From positions 1 through 34,349 of the forward strand of contig CAYQUT010000026.1 of assembly GCA_964420985.1 (NCBI GenBank): a stretch of 34,349 nt of DNA. Reading direction: 5' to 3'. Below are positions 1-8,408 of the stretch, piece after piece. Under the pieces are notes generated by a model, which saw only the letters and a program-made list of their open reading frames with translations, was not told the origin of the DNA and did no database searches. The first letter of the stretch is position 1. Every line of letters starts with the position of its first letter. Position numbers and translations under genes: made by a program. This DNA is from CAMCTV01 sp964420985 (lineage in GTDB: Bacteria; Bacteroidota; Bacteroidia; Flavobacteriales_D; Sanyastnellaceae).

Positions 1-32
1 AACGCTTATTCTATCCATTGAACTACGGAGCC
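1..32 (-). tRNA. partial tRNA, probably tRNA-Arg
   Basis: Read on the minus strand, the first 32 bases give the 5' part of a tRNA: acceptor strand GGCTCCG, then TA, D-stem GTTC, a D-loop containing GGATA, closing strand GAAT, and the start of the anticodon stem. The anticodon and 3' half lie outside the window. Identity as Arg is inferred from the D-arm GTTCAATGGATAGAAT, which resembles Bacteroidota tRNA-Arg genes as I remember them. An exact -7 promoter element lies nine bases upstream. Confidence 0.6.
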
Positions 33-40
33 AGCGGGTG

Positions 41-48
41 CAAAGATA
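41..48 (-). promoter_or_regulatory. -7 promoter element (TATCTTTG) of the tRNA
   Basis: The minus strand reads TATCTTTG, an exact match to the Bacteroidota consensus TAnnTTTG. It ends eight bases before the mature tRNA 5' end, so transcription would start essentially at the tRNA. No clear -33 TTG is seen. Confidence 0.5.
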
Positions 49-77
49 TGATGTTTTAACTTTGGATTTTGTCGTCA

Positions 78-1520
78 TCAAAACTTCGGACAAGGAACCG
101 GACTCCGCGGAGCCTGGCGCACTGGACGCGACTTGCGGCGCTGGAAATCACTGCGGCCATTGCCTGTGCTCTTGCATTTGGGGTGCTTGAACAAGGCCAT
201 CTTAAAATGAACGTAGATGTTGGCCCCATACAAATTACCATTAAAGAAAAAGGCATTCAAATTGTCACTGCCGATGATGAAACTTCTCAGTCTTATCGCC
301 ATGCCTACCATGGGTTTGCGCATTTCATACAAGGTAATGGGTAAACTTACTTCGTAGTTCTGCGACTCCCATCTTGGCACCACTGCCAAATAGCTTGCGC
401 GCTGAACACCCAATTTGTTCCGCCATGGTAAACCCCACGTCAATGCCCCCATCGCATACAACTTCTTTGAGACATGATAGTCCACCTGCGCACTCAATGC
501 CGTAGGCAATTTGATTTTAAGTTTAGATCCCTCTGTCACAGCCGTTGCCCCCAATCCATTGGTAAACGTAGTATCCGCAGATGCCGGTTCGTCCCAATTT
601 GTATTGTCATTGCCATTGAAATTTCCTCCACTGGTTTGCTCAAATAGGTAATTGTAATATGGTGCTTTGAACTTGGCGCTGCCCATGTCCAACAATACCA
701 AAGAAGCCTTGTACTTGTATTTCCCATCGGTACACGGATTGAAGGGCGTGTATCCAAAGCTCCCTTTGTTGCGTTTCTTGTAGGTAACTCCAATATCTAC
801 TCCCCATCCTTTGCCTGCTATCAAGGCTCCACCAAAATTATTAAAGCCCAATTGGCCTTCTAAATTTTGGGTCACCAGTTGCGAACTGTCCTGCAAGGTG
901 TAGGTCCAGTTGTCCAATCGAGCACCTAGCCCTCCAGGAGAGAGTATTCTGTTTACAGTTGCTCCCGCAATCAAGATGGCATTGTCCCAACGGTAAGCAA
1001 TTTTGCCGTAAGACAAACCGATGTAGCCATAGGCCATTGCTCCAATGCGCATCTTTTCAATGGTCTGCGTTTGTCCCACTTGAGGGAGGTAATCAAATCC
1101 TTCCGTGACCAAATAACTGAATCCATTGGGTAATCGTCTCACATCCGCCATCACATTCACACCCGAGTGAATGCCAAAGGCATGTTCCTTCCAATTGGCG
1201 GTGAAAGATGGTCCCTTGATGCTGACATTGGCCTTGGCGTAGTACTTGTTTTTTTTGTGATTGTACTGAATGTTTCCAATGCCCCCATAGTCGATCAATG
1301 AGAAATCTTTCTTTCCAACATAAACCAAATTGTTCTGGACAAAAGCTCCCAATCCAAAAAATTCTACATCAATAAAAGTTCTGGAATCACAGATGGAGGC
1401 AGGGTTGAAATAAACGGAATTGACCGGAGCTCGTGTGCTTCCCGCAATGCCCAATTCATCCTGCGCCAAAAAGCAAAAGGGAGGGAGGAGCAAAAGCCAT
1501 ATGAGAACCGTTTTTTTCAT
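78..1520 (-). CDS. DUF5723-like predicted outer-membrane beta-barrel protein
   Basis: This 480-residue protein starts with a clear signal peptide (MKKTVLIWLLLLPPFCFLAQ). The mature N-terminus follows with the pattern NSVYFNPASICDSR, which resembles the NPAS-IADSR start of the Bacteroidota DUF5723 family. The body alternates short amphipathic beta-strand-like stretches rich in Tyr, Gly and Asn (for example GLGAFVQNNLVYVG), as in an outer-membrane barrel. The last 35 or so residues are unusually basic and Pro-rich (QRRKSRPVRQAPRSPVP), unlike the rest, and are encoded by a locally GC-rich stretch at about 100-180. This may be a species-specific tail. A one-mismatch -7 element (CATCTTTG on the minus strand, 1533-1540) lies 12 bases before the ATG. 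The gene is divergent from the photolyase-like gene. The function is unknown; the family call is from recall of the N-terminal motif only. Confidence 0.6.
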   Translation of the reverse strand: MKKTVLIWLLLLPPFCFLAQDELGIAGSTRAPVNSVYFNPASICDSRTFIDVEFFGLGAFVQNNLVYVGKKDFSLIDYGGIGNIQYNHKKNKYYAKANVSIKGPSFTANWKEHAFGIHSGVNVMADVRRLPNGFSYLVTEGFDYLPQVGQTQTIEKMRIGAMAYGYIGLSYGKIAYRWDNAILIAGATVNRILSPGGLGARLDNWTYTLQDSSQLVTQNLEGQLGFNNFGGALIAGKGWGVDIGVTYKKRNKGSFGYTPFNPCTDGKYKYKASLVLLDMGSAKFKAPYYNYLFEQTSGGNFNGNDNTNWDEPASADTTFTNGLGATAVTEGSKLKIKLPTALSAQVDYHVSKKLYAMGALTWGLPWRNKLGVQRASYLAVVPRWESQNYEVSLPITLYEMRKPMVGMAIRLRSFIIGSDNLNAFFFNGNLYGANIYVHFKMALFKHPKCKSTGNGRSDFQRRKSRPVRQAPRSPVPCPKF

Positions 1521-1577
1521 TTCCGCTGTTTACAAAGATGCACCAAAACTTTTGATCCACTTCATTGTTTTAGGGGT

Positions 1578-2705
1578 ATGCTTTTTAACCCAAAAACCAA
1601 ATCAGAGCTGATAAAAATGGCCATGGACATTGATCCCGTGCGTTATGCCAAAACCCGGAATTTTATCAATGGCGGGGTAACCCAACTTTCTCCTTACATC
1701 AGTCGTGGTGTTTTATCAACGCGGGAAATCATGGTGGTATTGCAAGAGAAGGGCTATGCTTGGTCCTCTTGTGAAACTTTGCTCAAGGAATTGGCCTGGC
1801 GCGATTACTTTCAAAGGGTACAGCAACACCATCCCGATTTGCACAGAAAGGCCATCAAGCAGGAGCAAACAGGAGTAGCAAGTGAAGGAGTACCTCTGGC
1901 TGTGGTTCAGGGACAAACAGGGATTGATGGAATTGATAGGGGGATTCAAGGCATGTTGGATACGGGTTATATGCACAATCATCAGCGGATGTACACTGCT
2001 ATGTTGTGTTGTAACATAGGACAATTCCATTGGAAGGCTTGTGGTGATTGGTTGTATTATCATTTGATTGACGGTGACGTGGCCAGCAATTATTGCTCAT
2101 GGCAATGGACTGCTGGTGCCTTTTCCTCCAAACGCTACATCGCCAACCAAGAGAACATCAACCATTATACGAATACCCACCAGAAAGGCACTTATTTGGA
2201 TGATGATTATGAGGCGCTGCGCGAAATGGCGATTCCAAAACAGCTGAAAGTCAATGAGCAGTGGCAGCCTTTTCATTGGTCATTAGAGGCGTTAAAAGAA
2301 GCCGTCAAAGGAAGATTTACGGAGATGAGAACAAAGGAGAATAATCTTCCCATTGTTTTGTACAACGTTTATCAGTTGCGTCAAGAAGATATCATACAGG
2401 AGCCCCATCATAAGGTCTTATTATTGGAACCTTCTTTTTTTCAGCAATTTCCAGTGTCACCCAAGGTTTTGGATTGGATTTTAAGTCAGGCAACTTTGAT
2501 TGAGGGTTTGACTTGTTTTGTGGGTGATTGGGAAATGTGGTCTCAAAATACAACAGATCGAAAAACATTTTTCTTGGAGCATCCACTCTTTGCCCATTAT
2601 CAAGGGACAAGATTAGAGCGAGAATGGATGTTCCCGGAGGTGAATGGTTATTATCCTTCTTTCTTTTCTTTTTGGAAACAAGTGGAGAAACGTTACACGT
2701 GGTAG
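1578..2705 (+). CDS. short photolyase-like FAD-binding protein without N-terminal antenna domain
   Basis: This 375-residue protein matches only the helical FAD-binding half of photolyases. In order it has TRNFINGGVTQLSPYISRGV (canonical LSPYL-GVLS), ELAWRDYF (canonical EL-WRE), DTGYMHNHQRMYTA (canonical TGWMHNRLRM) and IDGDVASNYCSWQW (canonical DGDLA-NNGGWQW), with W175 and W177. The usual N-terminal alpha/beta antenna domain is absent; only about 17 residues precede the FAD domain. Instead about 115 residues follow it, with beta-strand-like VLLLEPSFF and CFVGDW segments and the motifs EHPLFAHY and GYYPSFFSFWK, suggesting a small alpha/beta module at the C-terminus. Known background: 'short photolyase-like' proteins lacking the antenna domain have been described. 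The ATG at 1578 gives the family-like leader; a GGGG lies only two bases before it, so the initiation signal is weak. The stop overlaps the next gene's GTG start, which suggests translational coupling. DNA repair or photosensing are both possible. Confidence 0.8.
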   Translation: MLFNPKTKSELIKMAMDIDPVRYAKTRNFINGGVTQLSPYISRGVLSTREIMVVLQEKGYAWSSCETLLKELAWRDYFQRVQQHHPDLHRKAIKQEQTGVASEGVPLAVVQGQTGIDGIDRGIQGMLDTGYMHNHQRMYTAMLCCNIGQFHWKACGDWLYYHLIDGDVASNYCSWQWTAGAFSSKRYIANQENINHYTNTHQKGTYLDDDYEALREMAIPKQLKVNEQWQPFHWSLEALKEAVKGRFTEMRTKENNLPIVLYNVYQLRQEDIIQEPHHKVLLLEPSFFQQFPVSPKVLDWILSQATLIEGLTCFVGDWEMWSQNTTDRKTFFLEHPLFAHYQGTRLEREWMFPEVNGYYPSFFSFWKQVEKRYTW

Positions 2706-4174
2706 AGAAGGAAAGCATAGCAGTGGTTTGGTTAAAACGAGATCTTCGTTGGACAGATCACGCGCCCATCAATGCGGCTGCCTATTCCGGTTTAAGAAGC
2801 ATTGTCTTTTTTGCTTGGGATAATGTCTTGATTCAAGGGCCAGATTTTGATGATCGCCATGGTCGTTTCATCGTTCAGAGCTTGGCTGATATGCGGCGGA
2901 ATGCCCCGCTTGGTGCTGATGTCTGGGAGGCACAGGCAGAGGTTACTCAAATATTGGGTGCATTAAATGAGCAATTCAATATCCAGTATTTATTGTCCCA
3001 TGAAGAAAACGGAACACAAAGAACATGGGACAGAGATAAAGCTGTGGGCCAATGGTGTAAATCGCACGGTGTTTTTTGGAAGGAGTTTCAGCGCGATGGG
3101 GTGGTGCGTGGCATCAAGAACCGAGAGGGTTGGGACCAAAAATGGATGAAGGTGATGACCTCTCCTTGTTATCCCAAACCGGAAAAATTAATTTGTATCG
3201 AATGGGAGAACCCATTCCCTGTATTAAAAGAATTGCGGAGCAGGTGGGATTCTACGGTAGTCCAGTTCCAACCAGGTGGAGAGCAATCTGGATTGAAGTA
3301 TCTCAAGAGTTTCGTGGAAGAGAGGGTTGTGTTTTATAGCAAAAATATTTCCCGACCCTTGGACAGTCGGAAATCTTGCGCGCGTATTTCGCCGTATCTC
3401 TCATGGGGAAACTTGTCTTTGCGCATGGCTTATCAAACAATGATGTTGAGTAGAAACAAATCCAATGCAAGAGCCATGAACAATGCCATTACGCGCTTGC
3501 ATTGGCATTGTCATTTTATACAAAAATTGGAAACCCAATGTGATTATGAGACGCGCTGCATCAATCCGGCTTTTGAAGGACTTCCACGAGAACGTCGTCA
3601 AGATTGGATCACAGCATGGGAAGAGGGCAGGACAGGCGTTCCATTGGTAGATGCTTGTATGCGCTGTTTGAGAGCAACGGGTTGGATTAATTTTAGGATG
3701 CGGGCCATGGTGGTGAGCTTTTTAACCCATCATCTTTTTCAAGATTGGCGTTGGGGCGCTTATCATTTGGCCAAAATGTTTTTGGATTATGATCCGGGGA
3801 TTCATTATCCTCAATTGCAAATGCAGGCCGGTACCACGGGAGCCAATACCATCCGCTTGTACAATCCGGTCAAGAATGGTCAGCGCTTTGACGAAGAGGG
3901 ATTGTTTGTTAAACAATGGGTTCCTGAGTTGAGTGCATTGCCCAACAAGTATATCCATGATCCCTGGAATATGCCCCCGATGGAAGCCATGATGATTGGT
4001 TTTGAATTGGGGCGTGATTATCCATTTCCGTTGGTGGATCTTGAGGTTGCTGTAAAAAACAACGGGGAGAAATTGTACCAATGGAAGAAAAGTCAATCTG
4101 CACGGAACTATGTTCCGGAAATATTAGATAGACACGTAAGGAAAAGTAACATGCCAAAGAAAAAGCCGTCTTGA
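2699..4174 (+). CDS. cryptochrome/photolyase family protein, full length
   Basis: The chosen start is GTG 2699, inside GTGGTAG, which overlaps the upstream stop by seven bases; GGAGA lies about ten bases upstream. This gives 491 residues. The N-terminal antenna domain begins immediately (AVVWLKRDLRWTDHAPINAA), followed by the FAD-binding domain: RISPYLSWGNLS, RLHWHCHFIQKLE, TGWINFRMRAMVVSFLTHH, then GANTIRLYNPVKNGQRFDEEG and VKQWVPEL. Where classical photolyases have WQW (proximal Trp of the electron-transfer chain), this protein has LQM at 373-375 within HYPQLQMQAGTTG. I recall this substitution as typical of one bacterial cryptochrome-like subfamily. An in-frame ATG further upstream (2528) would run through the previous gene and is not credible. 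The final codons form one arm of a terminator and the stop lies in its loop. Whether it repairs DNA or senses light cannot be decided from sequence. Confidence 0.88.
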   Translation: MVEKESIAVVWLKRDLRWTDHAPINAAAYSGLRSIVFFAWDNVLIQGPDFDDRHGRFIVQSLADMRRNAPLGADVWEAQAEVTQILGALNEQFNIQYLLSHEENGTQRTWDRDKAVGQWCKSHGVFWKEFQRDGVVRGIKNREGWDQKWMKVMTSPCYPKPEKLICIEWENPFPVLKELRSRWDSTVVQFQPGGEQSGLKYLKSFVEERVVFYSKNISRPLDSRKSCARISPYLSWGNLSLRMAYQTMMLSRNKSNARAMNNAITRLHWHCHFIQKLETQCDYETRCINPAFEGLPRERRQDWITAWEEGRTGVPLVDACMRCLRATGWINFRMRAMVVSFLTHHLFQDWRWGAYHLAKMFLDYDPGIHYPQLQMQAGTTGANTIRLYNPVKNGQRFDEEGLFVKQWVPELSALPNKYIHDPWNMPPMEAMMIGFELGRDYPFPLVDLEVAVKNNGEKLYQWKKSQSARNYVPEILDRHVRKSNMPKKKPS

Positions 4175-4184
4175 GACGGCTTTT
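4161..4184. terminator. bidirectional terminator containing a stop codon in its loop
   Basis: AAAAGCCGTC (4161-4170) and GACGGCTTTT (4175-4184) form a perfect 10-bp stem with a 4-base loop, TTGA. The A- and T-rich ends give a U tract in both directions, so it serves the convergent cryptochrome-like gene (+) and leuS (-). The TGA stop of the plus-strand gene is 4172-4174, inside the loop; the leuS stop is three bases beyond the other arm. Confidence 0.85.
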
Positions 4185-4186
4185 CA

Positions 4187-7021
4187 CTAACAGACTATAT
4201 TGATAATTCGTTTGGGTACAACGATTACTTTCTTGGGTGATTTGCCTTCTAAGTAATGCGTTGTTTTTTCATGGGACATCACTGCAGCCTCGACCGACTT
4301 GGCATCCATATTGGCATCCAAGTCAATGTTGAATCGGGTCTTTCCATTGAAGGAGACAGGATACGAGAAGACATCATCCTCTAAGAAGGCTGCATCCACT
4401 AAGGGCCATTCTGCTTGGGTGACAGAGGTATTGTTTCCAAGTTTATTCCACAGTTCTTCTGCCAAATGCGGAGCATATGGACTTAACAAAACAGTTAATT
4501 TTTCCAATACCTCTTGGTGATGGCATTTTTGTTCAGTCCATTCATTCACAGCAATCATTAAAGTACTTACGACGGTATTCCAAGAATGTCTATTGAGGTC
4601 ATCGGTTACCTTTTTGATGGTTCGATGCAAAGTTTGTAACGATTTTTTATCTGCCGCATCTGTAGTGACGATCCATTGTCCTTCATCTGTTTGGAACAAG
4701 CGATTTAGCCTGCGTAAGAAATTGTGTACACCATTGATTCCTTTGGTATCCCATGGCTTGCTTTGTTCTACAGGTCCCAAAAACATTTCATAGCAACGCA
4801 ATGTATCCGCTCCAAACTTTTCAATGAGCTCATCCGGTGTTTGAACATTGAACTTGGATTTGGACATTTTCTCCACTTCAAAGCCGCACAAGTATTGACC
4901 TTTTTCGTTCAGAATAAATTCCGCATCCTTGTATTCAGGTAACCAATTTTTAAAAGCCTCTGTGTCCAATTGATCGTTGTCCACCATGCTAATGTCGGCA
5001 TAGAGTCTTTGTGTCTGATATTCTTTCCTGAGATCAGCAGAAACGAAGGTGTTGGTATCTTTAATTCTGTATACGAGTGACGATCTCCCCAATATCATTC
5101 CTTGGTTGATCATTTTTTGGAAGGGTTCACCAAATGGTACGTGGCCCAAATCATGCAAGATCATGGTCCAAAATCGGGAGTACAACAGATGTCCTGTGGC
5201 GTGTTCAGCACCGCCCATGTATAGATCCACCTGTCCCCAATATTCCATGGCTTCTTTTGAAGCAATGGCGTTGGTATTCTGAGGGTCCATGTAACGCAAG
5301 AAATACCAGGATGAACCAGCCCAGCCTGGCATGGTGTTGTATTCCATGACAAACTCATTTTTGTACTTCCATTGGCTCCTGGCCAAGGGAGGTTCACCAT
5401 CCTCTGTAGGCAAATATTTATCCACCTCAGGAAGGGTAACGGGCAATTCTGTTGAATCCATCATTTGAGCCCTGCCATCTTTGAAATAAACAGGGAATGG
5501 TTCGCCCCAATAGCGTTGTCTGGAGAATACAGCATCACGCAATCTATAGTTGATTTTTCGTGTGCCGTACTCTATTTTTTCGAGGGCTTCAATGGCCGCA
5601 TTCAATGCTGCTTTGCCACATAGCCCATTTAAAAAATCGGAGGCCATTAAAGGAACCTCTTTGGAAGTACAAGCCCCTTCCGATGCATCATGATTTTCAA
5701 AAATCAATACCATGGGTATGTTGTGGTGCTGCGCAAAATCCCAATCGCGTTGATCACCGGCAGGCACTGCCATGACAGCTCCAGTGCCATATCCAGCCAA
5801 TACATAGTCGCCAATGAAAATGGGCACCTGCTTTTTTGAAAATGGGTGAATGGCAAAAGCACCAGTGAATACACCGGTCATCTCTTTGCTTTGTACTTGT
5901 CGATCTCTTTCGTTCTTTAATGCGGCTTGTTGAACATAGGTTTCAACCGCTTCTTTTTGTTCAGATGTTGTTATAGAAGACACCAATGGATGTTCAGGTG
6001 CCAATGTCAGATAGCTTACCCCAAAGATGGTGTCTGGTCGGGTGGTGAATACCTCAATCTGACCGGTATGTTCGTGCAAATCAAAATAAACAGTGGCCCC
6101 TTCTGATTTGCCAATCCAGTTGCGTTGAATTTCTTTGATGTTTTCCGGCCAATCAATTGTATCCAGTCCATTCAATAGTCGCTCCGCAAACGCAGATATG
6201 CGCATCGACCACTGTCTCATTTTCTTCTGAACCACAGGGTGACCACCTCTTTCACTTACTCCATCTTTAATCTCATCATTGGCCAACACGGTTCCCAATG
6301 CAGGACACCAGTTGACCATAGAGTCAGCCAAGTAGGTCAAACGAAACGCCATCAATAAATGATAACGTTGTTCTTCATTCATACTCTGCCAATCTGTTGC
6401 GGTGAAATCACCATTCCAGTCAGCGCTGAAGAAATATAGTGGTTGATTGTTGTTGTCTTTTAGTTCTAAAAGTGTTTGGTGCCATTTTTCATCGCAAGCA
6501 GGTTGCACATTGAAATTACCATTGGTTTCAAAATGTTGAATCAAGGTGTCAATGTGCTCAGTGCGTTGTGTTTCCAAATTGAACCAAGCGTTGTAAATGG
6601 TAGAAAAAATCCATTGTGTCCACTGGTAATACTCAGGAGAACTGGTTCTTACCTCCCTGCTCCAATCATAACAAAAGCCTATTTTATCCAATTGCTCTCT
6701 GTATCGTGCAATATTTTTTTCTGTGGTGATGGCCGGATGTTGTCCCGTTTGAATGGCGTATTGCTCAGCGGGTAATCCAAAGCTGTCGTATCCCATGGGA
6801 TGTAAAACATTGAATCCTTGGTGTTTTTTATAACGGGCGTAAATGTCGCTGGCAATATAACCCAGAGGGTGTCCAACATGAAGCCCCGCACCACTTGGGT
6901 AGGGGAACATATCCAATATGTAATATTTCTTTTTGCCCAGTTCTTCTTTTACACGATAAGTACCTTGCTCTTTCCAGTAGGCTTGCCACTTCTTTTCTAA
7001 TTCTTGGAATGTATACGACAT
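4187..7021 (-). CDS. leuS: leucyl-tRNA synthetase
   Basis: This is a cytoplasmic class I aminoacyl-tRNA synthetase that charges tRNA-Leu. The class I HIGH motif is HVGH at residues 48-51 within PYPSGAGLHVGHPLGY, and the KMSKS loop is at about 717-721 (EKMSKSKFN). Between them lies the CP1 editing domain (TTRPDTIFGVSYLTLAPEHP and GYGTGAVMAVPAGDQRDWDF are its conserved signatures). The C-terminal anticodon-binding domain includes LLSPYAPHLAEELW. The start is the ATG at 7021 (MSYTFQELEKKWQAYW); the 41 extra in-frame codons upstream have no family resemblance. The length of 944 residues is somewhat above the roughly 860 of E. coli, through extra sequence before KMSKS. It is the last gene of the leucine dehydrogenase-nusB-miaA-acyltransferase-GH109 run and ends in a shared terminator. 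Confidence 0.97.
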   Translation of the reverse strand: MSYTFQELEKKWQAYWKEQGTYRVKEELGKKKYYILDMFPYPSGAGLHVGHPLGYIASDIYARYKKHQGFNVLHPMGYDSFGLPAEQYAIQTGQHPAITTEKNIARYREQLDKIGFCYDWSREVRTSSPEYYQWTQWIFSTIYNAWFNLETQRTEHIDTLIQHFETNGNFNVQPACDEKWHQTLLELKDNNNQPLYFFSADWNGDFTATDWQSMNEEQRYHLLMAFRLTYLADSMVNWCPALGTVLANDEIKDGVSERGGHPVVQKKMRQWSMRISAFAERLLNGLDTIDWPENIKEIQRNWIGKSEGATVYFDLHEHTGQIEVFTTRPDTIFGVSYLTLAPEHPLVSSITTSEQKEAVETYVQQAALKNERDRQVQSKEMTGVFTGAFAIHPFSKKQVPIFIGDYVLAGYGTGAVMAVPAGDQRDWDFAQHHNIPMVLIFENHDASEGACTSKEVPLMASDFLNGLCGKAALNAAIEALEKIEYGTRKINYRLRDAVFSRQRYWGEPFPVYFKDGRAQMMDSTELPVTLPEVDKYLPTEDGEPPLARSQWKYKNEFVMEYNTMPGWAGSSWYFLRYMDPQNTNAIASKEAMEYWGQVDLYMGGAEHATGHLLYSRFWTMILHDLGHVPFGEPFQKMINQGMILGRSSLVYRIKDTNTFVSADLRKEYQTQRLYADISMVDNDQLDTEAFKNWLPEYKDAEFILNEKGQYLCGFEVEKMSKSKFNVQTPDELIEKFGADTLRCYEMFLGPVEQSKPWDTKGINGVHNFLRRLNRLFQTDEGQWIVTTDAADKKSLQTLHRTIKKVTDDLNRHSWNTVVSTLMIAVNEWTEQKCHHQEVLEKLTVLLSPYAPHLAEELWNKLGNNTSVTQAEWPLVDAAFLEDDVFSYPVSFNGKTRFNIDLDANMDAKSVEAAVMSHEKTTHYLEGKSPKKVIVVPKRIINIVC

Positions 7022-7058
7022 GTTGAATAATAATGAGTTTGCGAAATTACTGGCTTTG

Positions 7059-8408
7059 TTAGTAATCTGCTCTATGGTTAAAAGTGTTTTTTCTGTGATT
7101 CCATTGTCCTTTGGTAAAGTCAGGAATGTCCTGTCTGGTACCACCTTCTTTTACACTGATTTCAGACAATGGTGTAATGACGGACCAAGTGGCCATGTCA
7201 TATACATCTATTGGAAATTCTTCATTGTTTTTGCAACATTCAACAAAAGCATTCAATACAAAAAAGTCCATACCTCCATGGCCTGAATGCTTGGCTTCCT
7301 CACTGTATTTTTTCCAAAGGGGATGGTCATACGTTTCCATCCATTGTTGATCGGTTTCCCACACGTGGGGCTTTGTTTTTCCTTCGATGTGTATTTGTTG
7401 CAAATCGTCCATCCATAAGCCCTGTGTGCCTTGCACCCTAAAATTCAAAGAATATGGTCGGGGAGAGGAGGTGTCATGCGATAGCATCATGGTCTCCCCG
7501 TTGGCAGTGGTGATTAGGGTGGTAACAACGTCACCCAACTTAAAATTGACGGCAGCATTTTTATGATCAGCACCACCGTTGTCTACAATGTACTTGTGCA
7601 GGCCTTTGCTTTTGCTAGCAACGGAGGACAAGGATACAAGTCGATTGCCTCTGTTGATGTCGGCCATCATGGCAATGGGACCAAGACCGTGGGTAGGGTA
7701 GAGTTCGCCGTTTCTTTTAACACTGTGATTGGTTCTCCATTTGGATTCGGAAAAACCGTTGTCTCCAAATTCAACCCCCTTTCCATAAGGAGAAAGACCA
7801 TCGTTCAGTTTTACCGCTCTTAAATCATGTTGGTATCCACCTTGAAGATGAAGCAGCTCACCAAATACGCCGCGTTTGGCCATATTCATGACAGCCATTA
7901 CATCTCTCCGGTAACAAACATTTTCAAGAAACATCAATGGAGTTCCTGTTCTTTCAACGGCGTCTACGATGTCCCAGCATTCTTGAATGCTGATTGCCCC
8001 CGCAACCTCCATTCCTACTTTTTTACCCGCCTCTAAGGCATCTATTCCTTGTTTGACATGCCACTCCCAAGGTGTGGAAATGATGACTGCATCAATCTCT
8101 TTGATCTCCAATAGGCGTAAATAATCGTTGTCTCCTTTTACAAAAATCTTCGGTTCTTTCCGCAATCCTTTTTTGATGATTTCCAATGCGCTCGGAATGG
8201 CCCAGTCGGCATCAGGATCAGCCAATGCAATGATTTCGACATCCGTTCTTTTGCACAATTCATCCAGATGACTTTGTCCCCTGGCGCCCAGACCAATGAG
8301 TGCAATATTCAGTTTTTCTTTTTTGATGCCAAATGGCATGGCAATGGATTGGGATATGAATCCAACACTGGCCAATGCAGTGGTGCCCAAAAATGTTTTA
8401 CGATCCAC
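7059..8408 (-). CDS. GH109-type Gfo/Idh/MocA protein (alpha-N-acetylgalactosaminidase-like)
   Basis: This 449-residue protein has an export signal followed by a Rossmann NAD-binding fold (IALIGLGARGQSHL, residues about 35-48). It carries motifs I associate with glycoside hydrolase family 109: NVCYRRDVMAVMNM, GELLHLQGGYQHDLR, YPTHGLGPIAMMADINRGNR, LSHDTSSPRPYSL, YDHPLWKKY, GHGGMDFF and DVYDMATWSVITPLSE. GH109 enzymes use tightly bound NAD in a redox-assisted hydrolysis; characterised members release alpha-GalNAc. The leader MDRKTFLGTTALASVGF resembles a Tat signal with Arg-Lys in place of Arg-Arg and a following FL, consistent with export of a folded, cofactor-bound enzyme. Its start overlaps the end of the acyltransferase gene by 11 bases, and leuS follows after 37 bases. 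Family assignment is strong; substrate specificity is inferred. Confidence 0.85.
   Translation of the reverse strand: MDRKTFLGTTALASVGFISQSIAMPFGIKKEKLNIALIGLGARGQSHLDELCKRTDVEIIALADPDADWAIPSALEIIKKGLRKEPKIFVKGDNDYLRLLEIKEIDAVIISTPWEWHVKQGIDALEAGKKVGMEVAGAISIQECWDIVDAVERTGTPLMFLENVCYRRDVMAVMNMAKRGVFGELLHLQGGYQHDLRAVKLNDGLSPYGKGVEFGDNGFSESKWRTNHSVKRNGELYPTHGLGPIAMMADINRGNRLVSLSSVASKSKGLHKYIVDNGGADHKNAAVNFKLGDVVTTLITTANGETMMLSHDTSSPRPYSLNFRVQGTQGLWMDDLQQIHIEGKTKPHVWETDQQWMETYDHPLWKKYSEEAKHSGHGGMDFFVLNAFVECCKNNEEFPIDVYDMATWSVITPLSEISVKEGGTRQDIPDFTKGQWNHRKNTFNHRADY

Noticed and set aside
2528..2698. Upstream extension of the cryptochrome-like gene to an ATG at 2528
   Set aside because: It would overlap 57 codons of the short photolyase-like gene, and the added residues match no antenna domain; GTG 2699 fits the family start exactly.
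6980..7144. Extension of leuS to an earlier start at 7144
   Set aside because: The extra 41 residues run into the end of the GH109 gene and do not resemble LeuS; ATG 7021 begins the conserved sequence.
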